A stretch of 64,000 bases of DNA, taken from NCBI GenBank assembly GCA_015698045.1, contig BLAL01000036.1, forward strand, positions 186,001 through 250,000. Reading direction: 5' to 3'. How positions within the stretch are numbered: position 1 is the first letter of the stretch; the number at the start of each line of letters is the position of its first letter. This stretch comes from Rhizophagus clarus (taxonomy: Eukaryota > Glomeromycota > Glomeromycetes > Glomerales > Glomeraceae). The translations under genes and the position numbers were made by a program. Positions 1 through 9,951 of the stretch are shown here, piece by piece. The notes beneath the pieces were generated by a model that was not told the DNA's origin, searched no databases, and saw only the letters and a program-made list of their open reading frames with translations.

Positions 1-1163
1 AAGAAGGTGGAATACCATGTAAGAGACTGTACAACATTTTTCATAAATATTTGGTAATGTATATGAAGTTGCGTCAGGAGTCATTTACGGATACCGAGTT
101 AACAGAATTAGAGGTAAATATCGATTATTAATTCTAAACCAAATCTTTAATTAGTATTTAATTTCAGTTTTTTAAAAATTTATTACTACTATTACTAGAC
201 GTTAATAACTGAATTCTGTCAAGAATTTGTAACGATATTTGCCGAATATTCTCCAAGTCGCTGTAAAATACCTAAACTTCACGTGCTTCGTTATCATGTA
301 ATTCTGTCAATTTGACTTTATGGTTCGATGAATGGGATGTCAACAGAAACATATGAAACTTTGCATAAGAAGAGCGTTAAAACTCCATATCGAATGACAA
401 ATAAAAGAAATTATGTTCCACAAATGTTAACTACGGTAATGTTATATGATCTGTTTCGTCATAATCTATTTTAATCGATTAATTTAAATTTGATATGATA
501 GGTGCGACGTCAATATTTAGCCTTGAAACAAAAAAAACCTACGATAAGGAGATCTAGTAGATTTCGAAATCTTTTATGGGAGTTCAAATTTACTGAAATT
601 GAAACAACAGTTTCTAAAATAAAACAAGACACCGATATCCATCATCTGTATAAAGAAGGGTTTGATAACCTTCATGCAGGTTTTGAAGAGTTTTTGACAG
701 AAAATGAGTTAGAATATGATTATGAATCTGGGCATTTTAAAATATATTCTAGTGTAGCTGTTGAATCAACTGATATTATCCGAACAGCAGGAACCTTTTA
801 TGGTAATGAATGGTTCAGTGATGTAGTAGTCTTTTCCGAAGAAACTGCGTGGTATGGAAAGGTATGATATGCTTAAAATTTTTTATTAAGATTAGTGTCA
901 TGATGACATATTATTAACTGAATTAAATTTAGGCACTTTTATTATTGGAATTTTCTGCAAAAGGTTTAAAAGAGCCAGTAAATCTTGCTTTATTACGATG
1001 GTATGAAGAAGTACAAGAAGAAGAGATCATATACGACTGTCCAAGATTATGGCTAACTGATCAATATACATGTGTTTACTTAGATTCGATTGATATGTCA
1101 GTTCACATTATACCAAGAAATAACTGTGAAAATGAATATTTTGTTAATACGTATATTTTTTAA
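1..1163 (+). pseudogene. 3' end of a KDZ/Plavaka-like transposase gene, decayed
   Basis: The 3' part of a DNA-transposon protein, entering from the left edge. Readable blocks run in order: about 3-113, then about 200-440 (includes RYHV and YGSMNGMSTETYETLHKK), 502-867 and 945-1163. Introns are still visible at about 114-200, 437-501 and 868-932, with GT and AG ends. The 'GSxNGxSTETYExLHK' block and the closing 'IIPR...YFVNTYIF' resemble the C-terminal part of Plavaka/KDZ transposases; this is from memory of the family. An in-frame TGA near 315 and a blocked frame near 200-215 make it a pseudogene, although the last three exons are intact and in phase. The catalytic core would lie left of the window. 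Confidence 0.6.
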
Positions 1164-1260
1164 GGTGTAAAATAAAATTAGATTAATATTCTTAGTATTC
1201 ATTTGTATATGAGTGCGTTTTATGATTTATTAATGAAACAATAAATAATGGATTTAACTT

Positions 1261-1638
1261 GATTATTTTTGATAATTGTCAATATCGCAAATCATCGTTG
1301 AGATTATTTTCGATAATTGTCAATATCGCAAATTATCAGTGCGATTATTTTCGATAACTGTCAATATCGCAAATTATCAGTGCGATTATTTTCGATAACT
1401 GTCAACATCGCAAATTATCAGTGCGATTATTTTTGATAATTGTCAATATCGCAAATCATCGTTGAGATTATTTTCGATAATTGTCAATATCGCAAATTAT
1501 CAGTGCGATTATTTTCAATAACTGTCAACATCGCAAATTATCAGTGCGATTATTTTCAATAATTGCCAACATCGCAAATCATCGTCGAGATTATTTTCGA
1601 TAATTGTCAATATCGCAAATTATCAGTACGATTATTTT
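1261..1638. repeat. 41-bp minisatellite, 9.2 copies
   Basis: Nine full units of 41 bp plus nine bases. Each unit starts gattatttt and contains cgataattgtcaatatcgc. Units 1 and 5 are identical, and units 2 and 6 are identical, so the array has a four-unit (164 bp) higher-order pattern. A second ending, catcgttga or catcgtcga instead of tatcagtgc, occurs in units 1, 5 and 8. Every unit holds a gataatt/aattatc inverted pair. It lies just after the transposase remnant, and related gataattatcg palindromes continue to about 1760. Confidence 0.9.
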
Positions 1639-2394
1639 AGAAAAAGTTAAATATCGTTGTATAATTGTGAGATAATTATCGAATATTATCACATTATGTT
1701 GACCATCAATTTATAAATACGATATTTATCGATAAAGTGATAATTATCGATGTATATCTTCTGAAAAAATTTTCTGATGCACCTAAAAAAAAGAACAAGT
1801 TAATAAGAGACAAAAGAAAGAAGAATAAAAGCAAAAAAAACTTACCTGCTACAGTATTTAATCCTGAAGCTAAAGGTAACGCCATTAATTAAAAAATTTA
1901 AATTGTGGTTTATAATTTTTGAAAAAAAAAATTATTTTTTTATTTTTTTAAAAAAAAATTCCCTTATCATAAAACAAATGATTTTTTATTTTTTTAAAAA
2001 AAATTTCCCTTAAAAAAAAAATGATTTTTTATTTTTTAAAAAAAAATTTCCCTTAAAAAAAACGACATTTTTTTTAAAAAAAAATTTCACTTAAAAAAAA
2101 CGATATATTTTTTTAAAAAAAATTTCCCTTCCGCCAAAATAAAAATCTGAAGTCTGAACAAAACTACTAGCATTGATTATCTATTTATAACATAAAAGGC
2201 AATATCGCTTGCCATTTACGATAAGCTTATCTCATGGGATGATATAAAAAAGGAATATGTTATATATCACATGCACTTTATCTAGTTTTGAACTGGTATA
2301 ACCGGTATTATAATCTGATTATTTGGGTAAACAGGTTTTTTTTTGAATTTATTACATTTAAATAAAAAACAATTTAAAAAAATAATTATTTTTT
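1639..2394. other. AT-rich low-complexity stretch
   Basis: No convincing gene. At 1660-1760 there are palindromic gataattatcgat motifs related to the minisatellite. At 1920-2130 A and T homopolymer blocks alternate around a repeated 'atttccctt'. On the - strand at 1887-1840 a short exon-like stretch (MALPLASGLNTVAG followed by GTAAGT) is visible, but no second exon was found. Confidence 0.6.
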
Positions 2395-4125
2395 TTTGTA
2401 GTATTGCCAGACGAAAAGCATAACCGGACTATTGGAATTAAGGTAAGAGAGGGTTGGGGTGGTGTTTTTCGTTGTTGTTTTTTTTAATTAATTAATTATT
2501 TATTTATTTTTTTCTTTTTTTGTAGTGTTGCCGGACGAAAAATGTGACTGGACTTTTGGAATTAAGGTAAGAAAGGGTTGGGGGAGGTGTTTTTTTATTT
2601 AATTAATTAATTATTATTTTTTTTTTCTTTTTTGTAGTGTTGCCAGATGAAAAGCACGACCGGACTATTGGAATTAAGGTAAGGGAGGGTTGGGGTGGTG
2701 TTTTTTGTTTAATTAATTAATTGTTTTTTGTTTGTTTTTTCTTTTTTGTAGTGTAGTCAGACGAAAAGCACGATCGGACTATTGGAATTAAAGTAAGGGA
2801 GGGTTGGGGTGGTGTTTTTTGTTTAATTAATTAATTATTTATTTGTTTTTTTTTCTTTTTTGTAGTGTTGCCAGACGAAAAGCACGACCAGACTATTGGA
2901 ATTAAAGTAAGGGAGGGTTAGGGTGGTGTTTTTCGTTGTTGTTTTTTTTAATTAATTAATTATTTATTTTTTTTTTCTTTTTTTGTAGTGTTGCCGGACG
3001 AAAAATGTGACCGGACTTTTAGAATTAAGGTAAGGGAGAGTTGGAGGAGGTGTTTTTTGTTGGTTTTTTTATTTAATTAATTAATTATTTTTTTTTCTTT
3101 TTTGTAGTGTTGCCGGACAAAAAACATGACTGGACTTTTGGAATTAAGGTAAGGAGGTGTTTTTCGTTAGTTTTTTTTTATTTAATTAATTAATTATTAT
3201 TTTTTTTTTCTTTTTTGTAGTGTTGCCAGATGAAAAGCACGACCAGACTATTGGAATTAAGGTAAGGAAGAGTTGGGGTGGTGTTTTTTGTTTAATTAAT
3301 TAATTATTTTTTTGTTTGTTTTTTCTTTTTTGTAGTGTTGTCAGACAAAAAGCATGACCGGACTATTGGAATTAAAGTAAGGGAGGGTTGGGAGAGGTGT
3401 TTTTTGTTGTTTTTTTTTAATTAATTAATTAATTATTTGTTTTTTTTTTCTTTTTTGTAGTGTTGCCAGATGAAAAGCACGACTGGACTATTGGAATTAA
3501 GGTAAGGGAGGGTTGGAGTGGTGTTTTTTGTTTAATTAATTAATTATTTATTTGTTTGTTTTTTCTTTTTTGTAGTGTTGCTGGACGAAAAGCATGACCG
3601 GACTATTGGAATTAAGGTAATGGAAAGTTGGGTGGTGTTTTTTGTTTAATTAATTATTTATTTATTTACTTTTTTTAATTAATTATTTATTTGCTTTTTT
3701 TTTCTTTTTTGTAGTGTTGTCAGACGAAAAGTATGACCGGACTTTTGGAATTAAGGACAATTAAGGTAAGGGAGGGTTGGGGTGGTGTTTTCATTGTTTT
3801 TTTTAATTAATTAATTATTTGTTTGTTTTTTTTCTTTTTGTAGTGTTGCCAGACGAAAAGCACGACTGGACTTTTGAAATTAAGGACAATTAAGGTAAGG
3901 GAGGGTTGGGGAGGTGTTTTTCGTTATTTTTTTAATTAATTATTAATTTTTTTTTTTGTAGTGTTGCCAGACGAAAAGTATGACCGGACTTTTGGAATTA
4001 AGGACAATTAAGGTAAGGGAGGATTGGGGTGGTGTTTTTCGTTGGTTTTTTTTTAATTAATTAATTATTTATTTTTTTTCTTTCTTTTTTATAGTGTTGC
4101 CAGATGAAAAGCATGACCGGACTTC
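2395..4125 (+). repeat. Tandem array of about 15 micro-exon units
   Basis: Units of about 110-130 bp repeat head to tail. Each has a T-rich tract ending TTTTTGTAG, a conserved core, and a GTAAG donor followed by gggagggttggggtggtg and a TTAATTAATTAATTA block. The core between the splice-like sites is 41 nt in units 1-11 (the first is 2402-2442) and 51 nt in units 12-14, where 'gacaattaag' is added. Unit 15 (from 4095) is cut short. One frame of the core reads VLPDEKHDRTIGIK with conservative changes between copies. Because 41 is not a multiple of three, each included 41-nt exon shifts the frame. It may be the repeat-exon part of a real gene or a satellite carrying splice signals. The splice sites are conserved in 14 of 15 copies (one donor is AAAGTAAG, still GT). 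Confidence 0.8.
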
Positions 4126-4339
4126 ACAATTTAATATTTTGACATTATTAAAACAATTTGTTAAATAACTTTTATAAAAGCATTCTGTGCCTTTCATATA
4201 TTATGTATTTAAAAAAAAATTATCCTTTTATTTAATGATCATAGGGCCATTGGTGTTCTAAATCTAATGATATAACTTTTACTATTCTGTTTTACCAAGT
4301 TTTACCGAATGTAAAATAAAATAAAAGTATATCGATCAT

Positions 4340-4615
4340 AATATGACTTATCTGTAGCAAATGGAATTCCTTGAGACGCGGGTATGTTGTTTCTTTGGGA
4401 AGAATATCAGAATTGACTTTAAGAAATGTTCTAACGTTTCTTCTTTTTTAATTTTTGTAGGTGATGAGTTCTCTGGGCTTATTGGGATACAGGTATATTG
4501 TTTTTGTAGAAAGGCAGCGTTCGCAAGGCTCTGTAACAACGATCATCTATTTAAAAGTCAAAGCTTTCGTACTGGTGGATTTAAATATCATGAGATTTCA
4601 ATGTCGGTTAAATGA
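4340..4615 (+). other. Possible terminal exons of the micro-exon gene
   Basis: After the array comes a stretch with an exon-like piece 4461-4492 flanked by TTTTTGTAG and GTATAT. Joined to the upstream piece ending ACGCGG at about 4381, it reads DAGDEFSGLIGIQ, which aligns with the array peptide (PDEKHDRTIGIK). The open frame then runs to a TGA at 4615 through a Lys/Arg-rich end (FRTGGFKYHEISMSVK). The next GT-AG interval is only 17 nt, so it is probably not an intron. This could be the 3' end of a gene whose repeated exons form the array. No start or signal peptide was identified upstream. Confidence 0.35.
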
Positions 4616-6271
4616 ATTTAAAATCATCGTCAGTAAATGATATAAAGGAAGATTTTTTGTCTCCATATTTTAAAAACAATTTTTAAAATTAAAAATTATT
4701 AAAAGATAATGAAAATTTTGGTTATTTCTTTATTTTCAAAATTCTTTAAATATGATGGCAAATTTATACGAAACCCAGTTATTTTTGCTGCCTTATTTAA
4801 TTATTTTACATCAATAAAAAGCTTTTGGAGAATAAATAATACCATTAACAACTGCAAATAACTACAATTGTATTCATAAAACTTTTATTTGCAACTGGTA
4901 TAAAAAGTGATAGGTTCTTAAAATAGTTGATGGGTTATAAAAAGTTATTATTATTTTAATTTTTAAGTATGAGTTGTAAAAAATTTTTTTATTTTCTGAT
5001 TATTCTACATAAGATTGATAAGATGAATGTGTAACACAATCGTATTTTGCACTGTTTACTAATTTTTTATTAAAAATTCTTAATTTAAGCTAATTCCAAG
5101 GATTGGCGCATATGGGTTTAAAATTAAGTAATTAAAAAAATTTTAAAAAGTTTCAAAATGAATATAAAAAATTTTTTAAATTACAAAAAGAAATTATTAT
5201 AATTTATAAAAAAAATAAAAATAAGTAGTAATAATTATTTAAGATCTTGAATATCTAATCTAAAGGTTATAAAAGATCTACATAAAATTATAAGTATTTT
5301 GTTAAATTATATGTTAATTACTAAAATTTAATTTATAACTTTTATTATTAATTAATAATTATTTATACTTATTAAAGTTTATTTATTATATAAAATTTTT
5401 TTTTTATAAAATTTTACATAAAATAAAAAAAAATAGTATAATTATATATGTATATTAGTAAAGATTTATAATAAATCTAATTATATATAATAGTAATAGA
5501 TAATTTTTATATATAAAAAAAGAAAACTTCATATATATATTAAAATATTTTTTTATAAAATTTTTTTTAAACTGATACTTCTTTTCTATTATTTTACATA
5601 TTTTAATTTTTATAAACATAATATTATATTTAATAATTATAAAAAAAAATTATATTTTTATAATAATATTTTCATATTTTTATTTTTAGTTTATTAATTT
5701 TACTTAAGGGATGCAAAATTATAAATTCAGTTTTCATATCATAATTTGCCTTGTTTAACCTGGTCATCCAGATTTTTATTTTTAAATTCAAAAATTTTTA
5801 ACTAATAAAATTTAGCTAACTGATCATTTTATACTGTACATTTATGATAGATCATATGGTTATGATGTTATGATTATTAAATTTTTGGCATGAGAAATCA
5901 ATTGTAAATAAAAGTTAAAAGTTGCAAATTAATTTTTTTTTACTTATAAACTGGTATTAAATTTCCAAATGAGAAATTATTTTTCAATGTTTATTTTAAA
6001 GCAATATGTATCTTACATGTTTTATTATATTAGAAATTAAACAATTATGCAATTTTCTTTTTTTAACTGCATCCCTAATAGAAGAGCAATTCGTATGCAT
6101 ATAAATAAAGGGAAGGTAAACCTAAAAAAACTTAAATATATTCAAACCTTTTTATGAAACCCTTTTTCTTGCATTGAACTCTATAATTATGCCTTTTGCA
6201 AATGTTCAAATTTCTAAAGGATCATAAATATTACATGAATGGTATATCTATTCTATTCCTAGCCTTATAAA
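4616..6271. other. AT-rich intergenic DNA
   Basis: About 1.65 kb of extremely AT-rich sequence with no open frame, RNA gene or clear repeat that I can support. Confidence 0.6.
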
Positions 6272-6514
6272 ATGTCAGTAAAAGATTTTTTTATAATGCT
6301 TATTACTAAAAAAATATCTTATGAATGTAACGTTACTATAACAAATTCTAAAGAAATAGAACGTGTTAAAATAAGTAAAACACCAGCTACTGTTGCAACC
6401 CAAGTTAGTCTTAATTATAATATTATAAAACTTACAACAAGTATAGGAATATGTGTCTATTATCAACTCAAATATGATGATGCAATTAATATTAAGGTTA
6501 CTTGCCAAAATTAA
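6272..6514 (+). pseudogene. Fragment of a multicopy element protein
   Basis: An 80-codon frame containing NSKEIERVKISKTPATVATQ. From memory this matches the N-terminal part of a large multicopy protein family in Rhizophagus genomes, probably element-encoded. Downstream (6515-6900) is AT-rich and out of frame, so only this block survives. No function can be assigned. Confidence 0.35.
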
Positions 6515-6939
6515 AAAGAAAATTCTGAAAGGTTTCAGTCAATCAAATCCATTCTGAAACTAAAATCGAAACTATTTTTAATTTTGGTCAAAATTAAAAA
6601 TTAGCCAAAATTATGGCATTAAGTCATGTGACATTATACAAATATCCAAAAAAAAGAAAATTTTGATTCCCAGTAAAATTGGAAAATTGTATTACATAAT
6701 AGTTATAAAAAAATCCAAAAAAGGAAAATTTCTATATTGATCCTTTATTTGGCCAGAATTATGATATTAAAGCCAGCTTATAATTTTGGTCAAATTTTGG
6801 CATTTCGGTAATAATTTCGGCATTATAATTTTGGCAAATTTACTTTTAATTGCTTAAACTTTTGGCTACAAAAAAGTTTTGGCCTTGGTCTAAACTACCT
6901 AATTTCAGTAGGTAACCTTAATTAATACTACTTCAATAT
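6515..6939. other. AT-rich spacer
   Basis: Nothing supportable. Short repeated phrases built on 'ttttggcca' and 'aattatggca' suggest decayed repeat DNA. Confidence 0.5.
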
Positions 6940-7740
6940 CACAGCAGAACGGCTTTACAATTCTGATGAAAAATATGTACAGATCTCAATTATACTTACC
7001 AATTTTCTCACAATGAATTGTAAACAAGTACTGCGCAATGATATTACTGACTGAATTCGCAATCATAAGGAGGGATGGTTCACTCAATCTTATGCTAATA
7101 CACATGGAAAGCAATTTATTGTTAGTTTAATTGAAGCAATTTGGTACATTGATATGCACAATTACAAGAAATTTGAAGAAAGATGTTTTCACATACCTAG
7201 AATTTTTCTTAAATTTTTTGATCATGTAAATCCAGAATCATATAAGCAGTCATGAAAACCTATTGATACAATTGAATTAAATTTACACTACTAGACTCTT
7301 GTCCCATATGCTACATCATCATGGATATTAATGATGAATTTTAACTGGTTTCGTGATGTACTTAGTGATTCATTATAGCTATGTCAAATTATGTTGATTT
7401 TCTGCAATACTAATGTAATGTTACTTTTAAAAATCATGCATCAGAATTTTCTATATGATCTGTTGACCATGCTACAATAATCAAAGTCTATAAGTGAAAC
7501 ATTTGGATTACACTTGTTGATAAAACCAAATATCATCATCTTGAACAGCTGCTTAATAATATACCACCATAAAAACCAGTTGATATAAAAGAATATTTAC
7601 CAATTGATCCTGTGTAAGTGCGTAAAATAATATCATTTGTTTAGTATATAATTATTCTAATAAAATAATTTATGTTATAGACAAAAAATGCGTTACATTT
7701 AAGATTTACTTCATGCATTTTCCTTCAAAATTGTACAGAT
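6940..7740 (+). pseudogene. Decayed N-terminal part of an element protein
   Basis: Readable blocks in one frame over about 7060-7250 include SYANTHGKQFIVSLIEAIWY and FHIPRIFLKFF, broken by stops at about 7254 and 7290. A further block near 7550-7615 includes EQLLNNIPP and EYLPIDP. It looks like the N-terminal region of a transposase-like family whose more C-terminal portion resembles the pseudogene at 12739-15060. The two may be halves of one copy separated by later insertions. Family assignment is from memory. Confidence 0.4.
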
Positions 7741-7751
7741 TAAAGGCTGCC

Positions 7752-7803
7752 AAATTGGGAATCATTAGGTTATCCTATAGGGGGCCTAGATAGTTCCCAA
7801 TTT
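7752..7803. repeat. Short inverted repeat
   Basis: Ten-base arms aaattgggaa (7752-7761) and ttcccaattt (7794-7803) are perfect reverse complements around a 32-base GC-richer loop (ggttatcctatagggggcct). It sits at the point where the pseudogene to its left stops being readable. Confidence 0.6.
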
Positions 7804-8569
7804 TTTTTAATTTATTTTATCAGGATACTTGATTGGTAACTTTAAAATGGTGTAAATTAGGTATATATAGGTTAACAATAGGATATCAATAGAGTATTTA
7901 TTCATTTGCAACTAGATATCAATAGGATTGGCCTATTACTATCCAGTTTTTTTTAATTTACTTGTTTGGATTAATCTATTGATATCTATTTTTCTTATCT
8001 AACAGTTTACCAATTGATGTTATTTTTACTAATTGTAACAATTTACATGCAAAATTTACTAAATTGTAATCAATAGGTTATGTCTGATTGCAAAAAATTT
8101 AATATTTAGAATCAAATACATGTTTTCAATTAATTTCTAATTGCTACCTAATTGTCGATTTTATTATTACTGATTTATATTGCTAATTTTATTTCAATTA
8201 ATTACAAATGCCAAATTAATGAATTATTACAAAATTACATTACATTATTATTTGCTAATCTGAATATTCTACTATAATACCTAGTTAATTTGCTTAATCA
8301 ATAGAATATTAATAATGCTTAAATTTCTCCTTGTTAAGATGTCTCATCAGTTCTAACTTTTAAGGATTCTATTATAAAAAAAATAGAACACTGTTAGTAA
8401 TGTTTACTAACGTTCCAATTTAAAAAAATTTTTATTTGAGTGTTGATTCTGAAGCATCTAAAAAGGTTTACAATTCTGATAGCCCAAATAATTAAGTTGA
8501 CATCTAAATTTTAAAGAAAGAAAGAAAGAAAGATTAGTATTAGAAATTAAAAGAAAAATAATTAGAAAA
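7804..8569. other. AT-rich spacer with repeated short phrases
   Basis: No gene. Phrases such as 'ggttaacaataggatatcaa' recur in altered or inverted form at 12520-12600. An (aaag)n run lies at about 8514-8533. Confidence 0.5.
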
Positions 8570-9575
8570 AGCTTACCTGTTCAAAATTGCAATCATAAGA
8601 GAATCTGAAAGCTACAAAAAAAAAGTAAAAAGCCATTAGTATACACCTATATGCCTTCTATTTTAAAAAAGTTCTTTTTTTTAAACTCACCAGTTCGAAA
8701 TAACATCCAAAGAATCTGAAAGCTACAAAAAAAAAAATAGAGTAGAAAGTTAGTATAATGCTATATGCCTTCTACTTAAAAGAAAAATGAAAAATTATTT
8801 TTTTTTAAGTTTACTGGTCTGAAATGATGTCCAAAGGAGTCTGGAAAGCTACAAAAAAATAAAAAAATAAAAAAGAAGATTAGCATACATTTTTTACTTC
8901 AAAAAAAAAAAATGAAAAAATATTTTTTTTTAAGCTTACCAGTCTAAATTGGCATTTAAAAAGTCCAGAAGCTACAAAAATAAACAAAGTGAAAGGTTAG
9001 TATAACATCTATACGCCTTCTACTTAAAAAAAAAATTTTAACTAACCAGTCCAAAATGGTGTCTAGAAGGTTTAAAAGTTACAAAAAAAATAGAAGACCA
9101 TTAGTATACACTTATACGTCTTGTACTTAAAAAAAATGTTTTTTTTTTACTTTTTTAAATTTACCAGTCTGGAATAGTATCCAAGAGGTCTGGAAAGCTA
9201 TAAAAAAAAAATAAAGTAAAAGGTTAATATATGTCTATATGTCTTTTACTTAAAAAAAATAAACTTTTTTTTTATTTAACTTATTATTACTGGTCTAGAA
9301 TGATGTCCAGAAGGTCTGAAACTTATAGAAAAGAAATAAAGTAGAAGGTTAGTATAATGCATATATGCCCTCTACTTAAAAAAAAAAGTAAATTTCTTTT
9401 TTTTATTTAACTTACCAATCCAAAATGGCGTCCAAAAGAATTCAAAACCTATAGAAATAAACAAACTAGAAGGTTAGTATAACGCATATATGCCTTCTAC
9501 TTAAAAAAAAAATCTTTTACTTTTTTAAGCTTACCAATCTGAAATAGGTTTAAGAAGTTAAAATAAATAGAAGGT
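8570..9575 (-). repeat. Second micro-exon array, - strand, about 9 units
   Basis: Read on the - strand, about nine units of 110-125 bp each have a T-rich tract ending TTTTTGTAG (or TATAG), a 32-35 nt core, a GTAAG or GTAAAT-like donor, and a spacer with a conserved 'tagaaggcatatag' phrase (seen on + as tatatgccttcta). Cores begin ctttcaga or ctttccaga and end near gactg. Readable frames give peptides such as LSDSLDVISNW and PDLLDTIPDW. Core lengths differ by one or two bases, so no single frame is kept through all copies. One unit (about 9036-9090) has lost the acceptor AG. The core is unrelated to that of the 2.4-4.1 kb array, but the architecture is the same. Confidence 0.75.
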
Positions 9576-9616
9576 TAGTATAATGTACACCTTCTACTTA
9601 AAATATATAAAAAAAA

Positions 9617-9651
<35 letters not shown>

Positions 9652-9951
9652 TTAAAAGAAATGCTTTTATTTTTGAAAAAAGATAGAAAAGGTTACAAAA
9701 GATCAAAAATTACAAAGCCAGCCCGTTCCCCACACTAGGGTCACAAACTATCTCATGACTACTATATCCCTAGCCTATTCTCTTTAATGTAATAGGAAGT
9801 CTAGCTATAGAATTGTTCAAGGTATAAAGAAAAACGAAAAAAGAAAAAGAAAAATTGTATGATCTAATAAAATAAAAATATCATGTAAAGCGAATGCAAA
9901 AGCATGACAAGAAGTTAGTATGGAATCTTCTATCTATTCCTCCCAACTAAA

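Noticed and set aside
1261-1638. CRISPR-like array
   Set aside because: Units are directly adjacent with no unique spacers, and the organism is eukaryotic.
1838-1890. - strand first-exon-like stretch (MALPLASGLNTVAG before GTAAGT)
   Set aside because: Good donor, but no following exon could be found in the next several hundred bases on that strand, so no gene model is supported.
1261-2442. Link between the 41-bp minisatellite and the 41-nt micro-exons
   Set aside because: Equal lengths are a coincidence: the sequences share no similarity.
4493-4509. 17-nt GT-AG interval after the exon-like piece 4461-4492
   Set aside because: Too short to be spliced as a normal intron; read through as coding instead.
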